From Chrysoperla carnea (taxonomy: Eukaryota; Arthropoda; Insecta; Neuroptera; Chrysopidae): a stretch of 64,000 nt of DNA. Where the stretch lies: assembly GCF_905475395.1 (NCBI RefSeq), contig NC_058339.1, positions 44,153,172 to 44,217,171 of the forward strand, given 5' to 3'. The position numbers and the translations under genes are program-made. Below the pieces are notes generated by a model. The model was not told the origin of the DNA, ran no database searches, and saw only the letters and a list, made by a program, of their open reading frames with translations. This document shows positions 34,149 to 63,393 of this stretch, piece after piece. The first letter of the stretch is position 1, and each line of letters starts with the position of its first letter.

Positions 34149-34422
34149 CAGTGGACCCCCGGTAATCCGACAAACGTTTTGCAGGGCAGTGTCGGACTAT
34201 CGAATTTGTCGGATTATAGAGTACTGTCTTATAGACCCCCTATAATCCGTAATTTTTTACATAAGGATACCTTGTAATCTGACAACTCACAAATCTAATG
34301 ATAAGATTCTAATATAGGATATATTCAATAATATGTACCTATTTTCCATCTTTTAATAGAAAAAAATAGTTCGGATTACAAGGGGCGCCGGATTAGCCAG
34401 GGGCCGGATAACCGGGGGTCCA

Positions 34423-34425
<3 letters not shown>
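34149..34425. mobile_element. pogo/Tigger-like MITE
   Basis: 277 bp bounded by CAGTGGACCCCCGGTAATCC and its inverted partner ccggggg tccactg, with TA on both sides. Ends beginning CAGTGG...CCCGG with a TA target site are typical of non-autonomous pogo/Tigger members of the Tc1/mariner superfamily. No transposase is encoded. Confidence 0.85.

Positions 34426-34462
<37 letters not shown>
34426..34462. repeat. (TA)n microsatellite
   Basis: Uninterrupted ta repeats abutting the MITE end. The left flank 34137-34148 is also ta-rich, so the MITE inserted into the microsatellite. Confidence 0.85.
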
Positions 34463-34463
<1 letters not shown>

Positions 34464-34741
34464 AGAATTGCTCGTTTAAATATATAAGATATGTCTATTA
34501 CAAATTGGTAGAATAGGATGATTTTTTCAAAAGTTTCCACCAAAAATACTTTTAAATTGCAAATACTATACAAATATTTATTACTTTACAAATTTTTTTC
34601 CTTGTCGAAAAACAAATTAAGAACTTTTTTTTCTCAAATTAAATTTTCATTTGTCAAAACTCAAAAATTATTCAAACCTAACTTAACTTTTTATTAAAAA
34701 AATATGTTCATCAATTGCAAATTTTTAGAAAATGGTGATAA

Positions 34742-35316
34742 TAGTCTACAGTACAGAGAGAGGGTATAGTTTCGTGATTAACACACTTGCGAAACTTCTT
34801 GAGTGACTTCATTTCAGTGTAACCTACCACATTTACATTTACGAAAACTGGGGCGTTTTCAATATGGAGAAGAAGGGAAACATGCCATATAAACGACCTA
34901 TTTTAAAAATATAAACAACCGTTTGCTTTTTCCTTAAATGCAAGGTATATGAATATAATAAGAGAGAATAATAGTGGCCTACAAAATTATTAGGTCGTTT
35001 GGTGTGACCTCCACCCCCAATATTTCGGAAACACGGGGGTTTGAAAATTTATGAACAACCGGCTAGTTTTTATACAATTGTTAAATATAAGTAAAATTAA
35101 ATGTACATACTGGTCTACATATTTCGTGAGCCGTTTTCTCAAACCTACACGCCTTAAACATGTCAGTAAGGACTATATGTTTTATTATGCTAACGCCCCA
35201 ACTTCCAAAGTTTTCGTAAATAAAAATATTGTAGGTTACACTGAAATGAAGCCACTCTCGAAGTTTCGAGAGAGTGTTAGCCACGAAATCATAACCCGCT
35301 CTGTACTGTAGACTAT
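34742..35316. mobile_element. 575-bp foldback MITE
   Basis: The ends are inverted copies (tagtctacagtacagag / ctctgtactgtagacta), and complementarity extends more than 100 bp inward (cttcatttcagtgtaaccta on the left, taggttacactgaaatgaag on the right). Open frames within it on both strands follow from the inverted structure. Confidence 0.75.
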
Positions 35317-35536
35317 AAGGTTTCCAACTAGAATATTTTTAACTTGCAAGTACTAAAAATAATAAAACATTTTCCCCATTAAATTTCCTGCAAGTATTAA
35401 AAATTAATCGTTTAGGGAAAAATAGACTTTTCCTGTTTGGTAAAACCTCCGCGTATAAAAAAACTCAAGTTTATTTTCTTTCAAAAAAAAACTCGTATTC
35501 TATGGATTTTTGTATTATCTGTTCCGTTTACGGACT

Positions 35537-35542
35537 TTTATT
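35537..35542 (-). terminator. Poly(A) signal of the EGF/sushi gene
   Basis: AATAAA on the minus strand, 70 nt after the stop codon at 35612. Confidence 0.5.
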
Positions 35543-35611
35543 ACGGTGGAAATTTTCTTTAAATCCACCCCACAAGGGTTTGTTTACATTTTAGAGGAGC
35601 TAGAAGAAAGA

Positions 35612-53215
<17,604 letters not shown>

Positions 53216-53334
53216 TATTGTAAAATATATAAATCACAAAATATGTACATTATTACAATTTATAAAATTGAGAAAAATACTTTGTATCCAATTGTTATAC
53301 GAACTACAACAATAAAAAGATTTATCGTTCGTCT

Positions 53335-53348
53335 TTTTTATATAAAAC
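53335..53348 (-). promoter_or_regulatory. Possible TATA box of the EGF/sushi gene
   Basis: The minus strand reads tttatataaaaaag about 120-130 bp upstream of the ATG. In AT-rich DNA this is weak evidence, and no initiator is evident. Confidence 0.25.
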
Positions 53349-53703
53349 TATTCTAATTTGATGTTTATTCCGTATGACATCAGAATAATGAATAAAATAA
53401 AATTCAACATTCAGATTTGTGTAAGAAACAACTAAGCATGAGATGTAGAATGATTTAAAAGAATAAATATTCAATTTATTTTAAAAAATAGGTCATTCCA
53501 AATAACAATTATGAATATTGAACATATTGATATAGCTGCAACTTGCATTACACATATGTACGTTTGTTTGTATACACACTTATTGTGATATTATGATTGT
53601 ATATCCAACAAACACACTTCAATGTTTTAAGATCACAAATTTTAACCGTAAGCTCATAATTAGTTTTTCAATAATCATGTACGTGTGTTAAAAAAGTACC
53701 AAA

Positions 53704-53752
53704 TTTTATACCATGCATATACGTAATATGCAAGGTATACTAAGTTTAGTCC
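53704..53752 (-). repeat. Family A terminal fragment, copy 8
   Basis: Only the end hairpin (ttataccatgcatatacgta) and the first part of the aagtttagtccc block. Confidence 0.6.
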
Positions 53753-55344
53753 CATGATTCAGTTTTGGCCAACAAAAAAAAACGACACGTAATGAAAATT
53801 TTTGAACCATGGTGCCATTTAATTAAAAAAGGGAATTAAGAACCAGCGCACTGATAAATTGCAGTAAAATTGAAATAAAATTCTACTAAATGAAGTAAAA
53901 TTTCAATGAATATCTAAATGAAAAAAGCAAACAAGAAAAATAAAATGCAATTATAAGTTGTTTACTGCTTTTTTTAAGCCCGGGTAAAAAAAATTATATA
54001 TAATCATATATAATCATATATAATTATATAAAATTTTATATAGTTTACATATAATTATATATAAATTACATATAATTAGATATACTCATATATAATTATA
54101 TATAGACGCTCGAGTTTCTTTACTAGTATTTTTAATTTATTTCTTTAAGCTTCTCAAAGCCACCGATAATTTTCGATCTGCACTTATGCAGCAACTGATG
54201 TTGTTAGTACATGAACTGCTGCATAAACGATAACATAGACGTATCCACGTCAATAACCTATTTGTGGTCAGTGCTGAGCTACGAGTATAATAGCTGAAAT
54301 GTCAATAAAAATATACTAAAATCGATTAAGTATGTTGCTAGGGAAAAATTATAAAAATAAAAGGAACTGACTTGGCATCTAATCAACAGCATCCAAAAAT
54401 ATCAGAGTTTCTTGGCCACCTTATAAGAAAGGGGGATTTTTGTGTACCATTTTTAAGTGGGTTCTGTTTATTCTTATGAAATTTTAAGATGCCTATTTAT
54501 TTTCATTTTTAAGGTTTAAATTAAGTAGAAAAAGGAAAAATTAAAAAAATTTAAAACGATATTGACTATTCCAAAAATTAAAAAGTGTTAATTTTACGTT
54601 AAGTGTTAATATATTTTTATTATGAAACTAAATTTTATAATTTAATTCAGATTTTGTGTATTTTAGATAAACCAACATATCCCTCATACATGATAAGTAC
54701 GGTTTATTTTCTTCCAAACAATAAAATTGATAACAAAGTAATATTTTTAGACATTAATAGAAATTAAAATTAAGAACAAAAAAAAACACATTTTTAAGCG
54801 TAGTTTTAGTAACTCGTTCGTTATCGCCAAAGTAAAATTATTGTGCAATTTTGAGCGCTTAATTTTTGTTTAATATGTATCAGATTACTAATAAAACCGT
54901 AAGTAAAAATTAATGAACGAATTTTAATGACTAGCACTATTGTATAAGTAATTAAAATAAAGAAAAATAAAGAGTTATAAAAAAAAAGTATTCAAATGGA
55001 TAAATAATATTTATGACTATATGTGATCATCCTAAAAAAAATATTCATTCTGTATGACCATAATAGTGAAATACGTCGCTAATCATTTACAATGGATTTT
55101 TTATTTCATCGATTATTGTAATGGAACTTCACAAAGTTCTTCTTGACGACAAAAAATAATTTTAATCATCGAAAACAGTCGGTCCATAGTCGACCGAAGT
55201 AAATTAATTTTTATTTTAAAGTTATTATTATGCTATACAGGCACAGATTCTCATCAAGTCGAGCTAAAATTGTATCCATACGCGCCAGAAATGGGTCAAA
55301 ATTCCGTACTAAAAAGAAGAAAATAATTTCACGCGGGCACGACT
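53753..55344. other. PAH intron 2 AT-rich stretch
   Basis: Contains a diverged tandem array of tatataatca-type units at about 53995-54111 and a 9-bp stem (tatgcagca/tgctgcata) at 54187-54227. No gene seen. Confidence 0.4.
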
Positions 55345-55715
55345 ATTTTTAAAAATTTGAGCGCCATTTCCGGTTGTATGCCAGTCTGCCAGTCTGAAAT
55401 TTTTACAGCTAGCACAGGATGTAAAAAGTGAGTTTGAGTTCGTAAATGAGCAACATAGGCCACTTGGGCACATTCATCTTGTAAACCGTTAGAGGTAGAA
55501 CAAAAGTTTAAATACAAAAATTATTCCTTATTAAAAAATAAAACACGTTTTGTTTGAAACATTTTTTCGTAAATATCACTCTTTGTCCGTGAGAGAGCAC
55601 ATGTAGGTAGCTTTTTAAACTCTTCTAATTTATAAATGACATTTCAACATTTTTTATACGGAGTATTTCAACAGATTACTTAGTCAATTGTCTATTTTCA
55701 CTTGTTTATATTAAT
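55345..55715 (-). repeat. Dispersed repeat family A, copy 9 (truncated)
   Basis: Starts inside the catttccggttgtatgcc block and runs to the tctattttcacttg end. The minus-strand open frame here is repeat-derived. Confidence 0.65.
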
Positions 55716-56225
55716 TTTTTTCTGTATCTCATTCTTATCTAAAAACTAATATTTTTAACGTTACTAGCATAACTTATAAAGACAATATTGCAATTTTAAC
55801 CACAATCTGGCAGGCACTAAGTTTTTGAGAATTTACAATGTTCTAATTAAATTGAAAAAAAACGATCAATTAATCGAAAAATCGATAAAATCAACAGACA
55901 ATGTTTCGCAATTGCTTAAAATTTTATTGGTTAGAAATTACAAAAAAACATATTTTTAAAATTAATTCTATTAATAATTTTTACACATTTTCTGAATGTA
56001 CTACGATACAACTCCCTAATAAAAACCATGTTAATATTTAAGACAATTTTTTCACAAATAAATCCAAAAAAATATCGCATGTAAACAATGTTGAGTAAGT
56101 TAAATTATTACCTTGGATGACCGGTTTTTAACAAATTGCTAAAATCTCCTTGAAGATAAAACGATTTTTTTTAAATAAAATTTTTTAAAAACAAATTTTA
56201 TTTACCCACATTCCTTTATTTTTAG

Positions 56226-56868
56226 ATAGAATGTAATAGAAAAGATGGTGACAAAAATAATAATACCTCAGACAAAAATGTCCGTATAATATTTTCGTCT
56301 ATAAAAGGAGACGAAGTGAATTCGTTAGCTCAATATTTAAAAATATTTTCGGAAAATAGCATAAATTTAAAGCATATTGAATCTCGTGCTTCCTTAAACG
56401 AACATTCGGGATTAGAAATTTTCGTTGAATGTGAACCTTCAGAAAATTTGAACCAAGTAATTTTATCACTTGAGAGTGAAACCTCTCGTATAAGGATCTT
56501 AGATAATATTGATGAAATTCCTTCATTTCCACGATGTATTCAAGATTTAGATCAAATAACAAAGGAAATTTGGTCATCAGGTGAATTGGAAGCCGACCAT
56601 CCGGGTTTCACCGATGAAGCATATCGAAAACGAAGAAAATATTTTACAGATGTTTCAAACAGCTATAAATCTGGTCAACCATTACCCCGAGTGGAATACA
56701 CTGCCGAAGAAATTGCTACTTGGGGATCAGTATTTCGCAAGTTAATCGAATTATATTCAACTCATGCATGTAAAGAATACAATCAAATTTTTCCATTATT
56801 AATAGAACATTGTGGATTTCGTGAAGATAACATTCCACAATTAGAAGATGTATCAAATTTCCTAAAAA
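56226..56868 (+). CDS. Hn: PAH exon 3
   Basis: Acceptor tttatttttag; encodes an Asn/Asp-rich lead, the whole ACT domain and the start of the catalytic domain up to NFLK. Donor A|GTATAG, phase 1; reading through it gives a false C-terminus. Confidence 0.92.
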
Positions 56869-58083
56869 GTATAGACTCTTTGTTCCCAAAAATATCTAAG
56901 GCTTTTCTTAGTTTTTAATTCAATTTACAGGGCGAACAGGATTTCAATTAGGACCAATAGCTGGTTTAATTTCGGTGCGTGATTTTTTAGCAGCTCTTGC
57001 ATTTCGAATATTTCATGCAACACAATATATTCGACATCCAAGTCAACCATTATATACACCAGAACCAGATATTTGTCATGAACTATTAGGACATGTTGCT
57101 TTTCTTGCCGATTCAAATTTCGCACAATTTGCACAAAATATTGGTTTGGCATCTTTGGGTGCATCTGATGAATATGTCGAAAAATTAGGAGCAGTAAGAT
57201 ATTCTTCAATTATTTTATTTTGTTACTTCTCTTTTAGAACGCATATAAACGCATATATATAGAGCCTGAGTGGCCAAGCGATCAAAGGCGCTAGTCTTTG
57301 ATCGTTTGTTTATTTAGCGGCAGTGTCAACAATAAAAAGTTTAGGGGGCGGTAGAATTGATCACATTGTCGTTGCTTACATAAGAACGAAGTAACCGACT
57401 CCACCCACATAAAAAATGTAATTTTAAATATTATTGTAATTTAATAAATAAAGATGACCAAAAAGTGATGTGGGTGGCCTCTTTTATAAGGCGTTTATGT
57501 CAGAGAAACGGAGGTTAACCTTGAAACAAAAAAGGCATAAAAATTCAATCATAAACATACATTTTATTCTTCGTAAAATTCAAATTGGAAAAAAAATTTC
57601 TATCTGCGCTCGAACTTCTAACACAACATTATTTTAGTGTTTTTGGGTTACCTTTGAATTTGGATTATGTACTGAAAATGTAAAACTTAAAGCATATGGC
57701 GGAGGACTATTAAGCTCATTTGGTGAACTACAATATGCGATTGAAGGAAAAGCAGAAATGCGTCCATTTGATCCAATTAACGCAGCGAAAGAATCTTTAA
57801 CAATAACTTCTTATCAGCCAATGTATTATGTAGCGGAAAATTTGAAAGATGTTAGGGATCGAATGATGTAAGAAAAATAATTGATTATACTTTTGCTTTC
57901 TTCTCACAATACAGTTAATTTTTCAGACAATTTTCAAAAACAATACCGAAAAAATTTGGAATTCACTACAATCCTTATACACAAAATATTGAGGTTTTAA
58001 CTTCAAAAACTCAAGTACAATCATTACTTGAAAATCTTCATCAGCAAACTGATGTTTTGCTGGATACTTTAAAAAGAGTGTAG
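56226..58083 (+). CDS. Hn: Phenylalanine 4-monooxygenase (PAH/Henna), exons 3-6
   Basis: Tetrahydrobiopterin- and iron-dependent enzyme turning phenylalanine into tyrosine, which in insects feeds cuticle tanning and melanin. Exons 56226-56868, 56931-57193, 57638-57867 and 57927-58083 join in phase (431 codons with stop). The ACT regulatory domain comes first (IIFSSIKGD...HIESRAS). The catalytic domain follows from [19 protein letters not shown], the [14 protein letters not shown] motif with both iron-binding His, and the iron-binding Glu in [10 protein letters not shown]. The C-terminal tetramerisation segment is [14 protein letters not shown] to the stop. [13 protein letters not shown] and the short C-terminus favour PAH over tyrosine or tryptophan hydroxylase. 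Oddities: Phe in place of the conserved Tyr of the YWFTVEFG segment, HVA for HVP, and GGG for GAG before LLSS. Confidence 0.95.
56931..57193 (+). CDS. Hn: PAH exon 4 (iron-site histidines)
   Basis: After a 62-nt intron (acceptor caatttacag) the frame gives [24 protein letters not shown] and CHELLGHV, then [18 protein letters not shown] up to the donor GCA|GTAAGA. Confidence 0.93.
57194..57637 (+). other. PAH intron 4 with a tRNA-Leu-like fragment
   Basis: 444 nt. At 57265-57305 it contains gagtggccaagcgatcaaag and ggcgctag, close to the 5' half (A-box) of a tRNA-Leu. No B-box or acceptor stem follows, so it is a fragment, perhaps the head of another SINE. Confidence 0.4.
57638..57867 (+). 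CDS. Hn: PAH exon 5 (iron-site glutamate)
   Basis: Acceptor cattattttag. Encodes [30 protein letters not shown] and [17 protein letters not shown]. Donor AT|GTAAGA, phase 2. Confidence 0.93.
57927..58083 (+). CDS. Hn: PAH exon 6 (tetramerisation helix, stop)
   Basis: Acceptor taatttttcag. Encodes [11 protein letters not shown] and [11 protein letters not shown], then an amphipathic heptad-like helix ([20 protein letters not shown]) and TAG at 58081-58083. Confidence 0.93.
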
Positions 58084-58101
58084 GTAATCTCAATCCTCTG
58101 T

Positions 58102-58107
58102 AATAAA
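58102..58107 (+). terminator. PAH poly(A) signal
   Basis: AATAAA 19 nt after the stop codon. Confidence 0.6.
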
Positions 58108-58283
58108 TATGGTTTATATGTAAAACATCAGACAGATCCTTAAGAATAATTATAAAAAGCTGATTGGAATTTTTATTTGTTAACTGTAAACAACAACTTT
58201 CATACATATTTTGATTTTTTTAAATATTCTTGTTTTAAATCTTGGAGAATACTTTTATTTCGTATTATATTCTAAGTTTACAG

Positions 58284-58433
58284 GTTCGTATTCAACGGTA
58301 TTTTAAAACAAATATATTCAGTAGTGTTTTCAACACTGGCAGATATACAATAGATCACATTATTTACACCATTCCCAAACTGTTTGACATCTCAAAAAAT
58401 CTCCGTAAAACGATCAACGACAGATATAAATAA
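58284..58433 (+). CDS. Open frame after an acceptor, unrecognised
   Basis: Acceptor-like aagtttacag followed by about 49 open codons to TAA, with basic and aromatic residues. It might be an alternative last exon or chance; no family is visible. Confidence 0.12.
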   Translation, partial: VRIQRYFKTNIFSSVFNTGRYTIDHIIYTIPKLFDISKNLRKTINDRYK

Positions 58434-58784
58434 GAGTAAACTATTTATTGTATGTAGTCTGGAAAATTATTAAGTATGTCACAACCTACTCCCTTAGAGG
58501 TGAGCCGAAGTATAAGAAAGCTAAGCTGAAAATCAAATATTCTTAAAATATCTGGAAAGCAATTTTGTTACTGTCCAAAACCCACGTTTTATACGTTTCA
58601 GTAATTGGCTCATATTATGGACAGTAATTATAGCTCAGACTACTGGTATGGTTGCCAGCCACGAAAAAAGATTTTAATTAAAAAGATTAAATAAATTGCA
58701 AGGTTTAGCTAGTAACAAGAACTAGTTTAGTATACTAATCTCAGGAGGACATGGACAACACTTTCAAAGACTTTTTCAGTTATA

Positions 58785-59371
58785 TTGTTATCAACACTCT
58801 CAAAAGGAACAGTCTACTCAGTAAAAATACCTTCCACGCAGAAATGCGGTAAAAACATGGTCTCAGACATCCATTCTGTAAATTTGGCACCTTCATCAAT
58901 AATGTACTGTTTTCTTACTACAGAAAAAGTATACAACGGTTGCTTAATTAACAGATTGCGTGGCCGCACTTATTTCAGTAGAACAAAGCCCAGTGTGGTC
59001 GGATTTGATATAGAAATTACTCAGGATCTTACGTTGCCTGTCTTTAACGATACCAACATCTCTTACAATTATCAATTAAGAAACAAGAAAAAATAAGAGA
59101 GTGTTTTTCGTTTTACATGGTTTTGTATTGTCAAAAATTGGACAGAATCAGATCTTGGGCGATTTTGGGGAAATCAGTTCTTTTGTCCAGAAATAAAGGA
59201 ATGGAGTACATAGAAAAATTGATTCCAATACTGTATTTGATATTTAAATATGTTGTTTGTTTTTATTTTGTAAATAAATTATTTAATAATAAAAATAAAA
59301 TTGTTGTAGAACAAGAAAAAAAACATCGTCTAGTAAATAATATCCCTCCAGTTCGCTTTAAAAACATTTGA
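58785..59371 (+). CDS. Two unassigned ORFs (103 and 84 aa)
   Basis: 58785-59096 and 59117-59371 are open in different frames and have better codon balance than the surroundings. The first may follow an acceptor (gactttttcag at 58779). The second has a hydrophobic segment (LIPILYLIFKYVVCFYFV) that could span a membrane. No family is recognised. They could be two exons, a frameshifted relic of one gene, or chance. Confidence 0.2.
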
Positions 59372-59474
59372 ATACATACGTTGTTCTTCACATAGAATAA
59401 TTCTTCATTTTTTTTTTGTTTTAACAGTCTTTAATTTTATTGTTGTATAAAAAAAATATTTTAATTGTTTCAAA

Positions 59475-59522
59475 ATGATGGGCCATATGACTAACGATGG
59501 AGAAAATTGTGTTCTAAACACG
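59475..59522 (+). CDS. Candidate first exon (16 aa)
   Basis: ATG ATG start, 16 codons (MMGHMTNDGENCVLNT), ending at ACG|GTAAGT in phase 0. A phase-0 terminal segment after a good acceptor (ttttgtatttcag) exists at 61601-61642 (VKKEIIRKNPNAK, then TGA). Together they would make only 29 aa, so further exons may be missing or the pair is fortuitous. Confidence 0.22.
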
Positions 59523-60075
59523 GTAAGTAGTTTCAAATTTTTGTTACATTATTTTTATTAATTTATTAGACTAGAATTTGAATAATTCTTAATGAATATC
59601 AAACATAACGACTTTTTATTATTCTAAATAATATTTTTAAATAAAATATCAATGTATACCTCCCTTTAAGGTAATGGTTTCAAATTTCCATTTGAGTTAA
59701 TCGGCGTTTTACTGAAATTCAATTTTATAATTTCATTAAATCATTATGTCGTTTTTTTAAAACATTTAACATTTTAAATAAAGTATAAAATAGAAAAATT
59801 ATTCGGTTTTGAAACATTTTAAAGGAAGTTTATTAATTAACGCGTAAAATTCAAGCACGCAACTTTTAAAGATTATTTTTATTTAGGTAATAGTTCTTAT
59901 TTCAAAATTAACTACTTTCACAAGGAACGATTTCCAAATGGAAGCATAAATGTGAAAATCGTGAAAAAATACTAAGCGATGAAAAAAGTGATCAATTTAG
60001 ATATAATTACCATACGCAAGCAAATTTTTTAGAAACAAGAGTTACATTAAAAAGCCTTCGTTATTTGATGAAAAA
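59523..60075. other. Intergenic or intronic AT-rich stretch
   Basis: Nothing recognisable. Confidence 0.35.
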
Positions 60076-60433
60076 GTTAAAACCAAAATTTTACTTAAAA
60101 AGTATTATCGGTAATAGACTTTGCATTCAAAATTTAATGAAACTTGGCATATTTGTCCATTATTATATCATAATTAACCAGTTAAATTTTTAGGGGCCTT
60201 CAGAGAACTGAAAAAAAGATATTTTAACATTGATCCTTATGGGAAATCACAATGTTTATTTTATTTCACCAAACTGGACGTTCAGATTTTCAGTTCTCTG
60301 AAGGCCCCTAAAAATTTAGCTCGGTATTTATGATATAATAATGGACAACTATGCCAAGTTTCATTAAATTCTGAATCCAAAGTCTATTACCGATAGTACT
60401 ACCTTAAAATCACCTTTTTGGTTTTTTGTTAAA
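60076..60433. mobile_element. 358-bp foldback element
   Basis: Arms of about 135-145 bp (60076-60211 and 60286-60433) are reverse complements at roughly 90 percent by eye: ggggccttcagagaactgaa pairs with ttcagttctctgaaggcccc, and tttaatgaaacttggcata with its complement near 60345-60365. The loop is about 75 bp. Confidence 0.8.
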
Positions 60434-62129
60434 GAATTTAAATAAATTGTACCTTTTTCTAAACACTAATGATAACTGCGATTGTTAAGTCGATATAAAT
60501 ATCATTATTAGGAGCAGTATAACTTGATCAGAAATAGTAATTATAGTACATCTTGGATTCCAGTTTATATATGTATCTATACAAAACAAAAATGATGCAA
60601 TATATAAATAATTTTGATCATTTTAAATCACACACAAAAAATTTTGAAATTATTGGAGAATATAAAATTTTCCTTCCAATTAATTTGAACACGTACCTAT
60701 ACTTTTACCTGATACTAGTTTTTTTATACGTCGTAACACGATTTCGTATTAGTATAGCTGTATAGTTTTCTCTAGAAATAAATATTTATTCACAAAAGTT
60801 TTTAAATGTTCTGTATTGCTCAATTGAAAAAACCAGACCACTCGGTTGAAATTGTTAATAAAAAATAAAATTGACGGTGAAAGGATTTGAATATTTTAAT
60901 AAGCTGATTTCACTATTTTACTTGATTTGCAAATTATAATAAGTCATTGAATTAATTGTACCACTAACTATATTTTTAACACGGTTTTATCTTGATCGGA
61001 ATGCATGTATGAATGTAACGGATCCGGTTGACTTGAAAATTTTGAAAATTTTTTTTACAAAACTTTCATGATGAAAATTTTAATTTTAAATATTGTACAG
61101 GAGGCAAATTGATCTTATTTATCGTTTTTTGAAAAACCTGTTTGTCGAAAACAAATTATTCTAAGGTCAAGGGGCTATATGCATTTTTTTATATTTTTGT
61201 TCATATTGATTCACGCCGACTTCCATTGTTTTAATTTGATGTATTTAAGAATAATTTTGAAGTACATCCCTAAGAAGGACAAAAATTCTCATACGAAAAC
61301 TGTTATTGTTCTGTAAGTAAAATTTGAGTTTACAATTATTTCAAGTAAAAGTTCTAAACGAGACAAATTTATGAATCATTTTACAATTCTTGAAAAATCT
61401 GTTTACCGCAAACAAAGCATCCAATTTGAGCCCACAGAGAAATTTTTTCATATTAATGTACACATTATCGTCTCTCAATGATTTTCCCCTATTATTTCCG
61501 AGGAACTGTACTGTTAAAACAAAAATAAATTGTCGGAAAAAAAAACTTTTTACGTAATGAATTAATTTTTTACAAACATTTCAAGAATTTTGTATTTCAG
61601 GTAAAAAAAGAAATAATACGAAAAAATCCTAATGCAAAATGAATTACTTATAAATGCTTACAAAAAAAAACCGATAGTTTAATTCCTTCCTCAACCTTGA
61701 GATGAGATTAATATTGAAATAATTGCATTTAATTATTGCTTGAGATCGAATTTTTTACGATAGATACTAATATTAAAAATCCAAATGATCATCGCCAACT
61801 GCCTGATATAATGTCTCCATGCAGTAACAGGGTCGGGCTATATGATTACGCCGAATTACGTTCATTCGGGACCTATAGTGTAGAGTATTTCAGTTTAAAA
61901 TTACTTTAAAAATGCTCCTTTGTTAATTCATTTTAAATAAATCTACTGCGAACGCGCCACAAAAATGTTGTTAAATTTGAAATATCTAAACGGATCTCCT
62001 TCCGTTTGGGAGTATAATTAGATTTTGTTTATCTGAAGCAGATTTTTAGTGAAGATTATGATTATGATTAATTAAGCCACCCATTTTCAAGACTGTCAAA
62101 CAAATTTTGGAACCGTGAAATGCTCTTAA
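60434..62129. other. Intergenic AT-rich stretch
   Basis: No gene recognised apart from the tiny exon candidate at 61601-61642. Confidence 0.35.
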
Positions 62130-62500
62130 AATTGATTTTTTAACCCCCGAATCAAGATTGTTTTAACATTGACGCCATGTGTGTGTGTGTGTGTCTGTTT
62201 GTCTGTGGCATCTTGGCACCTAAACGGATGAACCCATTTTGGTTTTTTTTTTGTGTTTCATTTGAAAGAAAATTTAATGGAGAGTGTTCCTAGCTATGTA
62301 TCAAGTTCAAGTTTTGTGTTCGTAACCGAAAGAACTAAAAAATACTCGATAATCTTTAAAATAGGTCCAATTTGGAAAAGGTTCTAAGGATAGAGGAGGT
62401 AATTTAATTGGCAGTGTTCTTAGATACATTTAAAGTACAAGTTTACGGTTTACGCGAAAAAATTACGTTTGTGAGCCGAAAAATTTGTCGGAGGTTTTTA
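62130..62500 (+). repeat. Dispersed repeat with internal duplication, copy 2
   Basis: Same organisation as 45530-45835: (gt)n tract near 62176-62192, then two related units with aatttaatggagagtgttcc and gtaatttaattggcagtgtt, ending aaaaatttgtcggaggtttt. Confidence 0.6.
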
Positions 62501-63393
62501 TAATTTTGTAAATGGTACTGGATGTGGTTAGTTTTGGATTCTGAACAACTTAAACAAAGTTTCATGAGTTTAAATAGAGTAAAAAATTCAACCACTCGCG
62601 TTATGCGCCTAATTAAAAAAATAATAATAATAATAATTTCCTTATGGAAATTGTGCAAATCCTTGTTCGTATTGATAAAATTTTCTTATTTTCATATTTA
62701 AAAAAAGAGTTCATACAGTCAAATGTTTTTCGAAATAAAAACGGGTCCATGTACGGGCATAGGCCTTTCACTGATGGGATATAAGAAGCATCAACTTAGA
62801 TATTATCATATATTAAGAAACAGTTTTCACGGAATAAATATATCCTATTATCAGCTCTTAGTCTATAATGAAATAACTTGACTTTAAGATTTTAAAAATA
62901 TAATTATTTTAATTATTTTTGCTTTTACCTACGACACAAGTAAAATAAATCAACGTAGAGAAATAAAAGAATTAAATTAGACGATGGGTAAAAGTTTTAG
63001 GAAATATTAGTTTTATTTATTTCATATTTATTAAATATGATAGTCTCATTATCATATTACAAATTATATACTTACTTATTAATTAATATTTAAAATAGCA
63101 AACCAGTTTGATAACTCATCCTTGTTTCCGTGTAAATAAATTATTTAATAAAATGCGTCTTAACTAATGACACATGAAAATTCGAATTTTCCTAGATGTT
63201 ATTCACGTGGTTAAGTTTTTCATTTTTAAAGATCCGTTATATATATATTACGTTAGTGGTTATAGGCTGGCCGGAAAAATTATATTTTATAAATCCGTGA
63301 TAATTCCTTAGGAATATAGTTGCCATAGAAGGTTCGTTACATATAGAAAAAAAACTATGTAAAATTAGCATTTTATTTTATTAATACATGCGT
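62501..63393. other. Intergenic AT-rich stretch
   Basis: Contains a short (aat)n-like run near 62618-62637. No gene seen. Confidence 0.35.

Noticed and set aside
56226-58083. Tyrosine or tryptophan hydroxylase
   Set aside because: GELQY and QPMYYVAE plus the C-terminal helix agree better with PAH. There is no long Lys/Arg-rich N-terminus like that of tyrosine hydroxylase.
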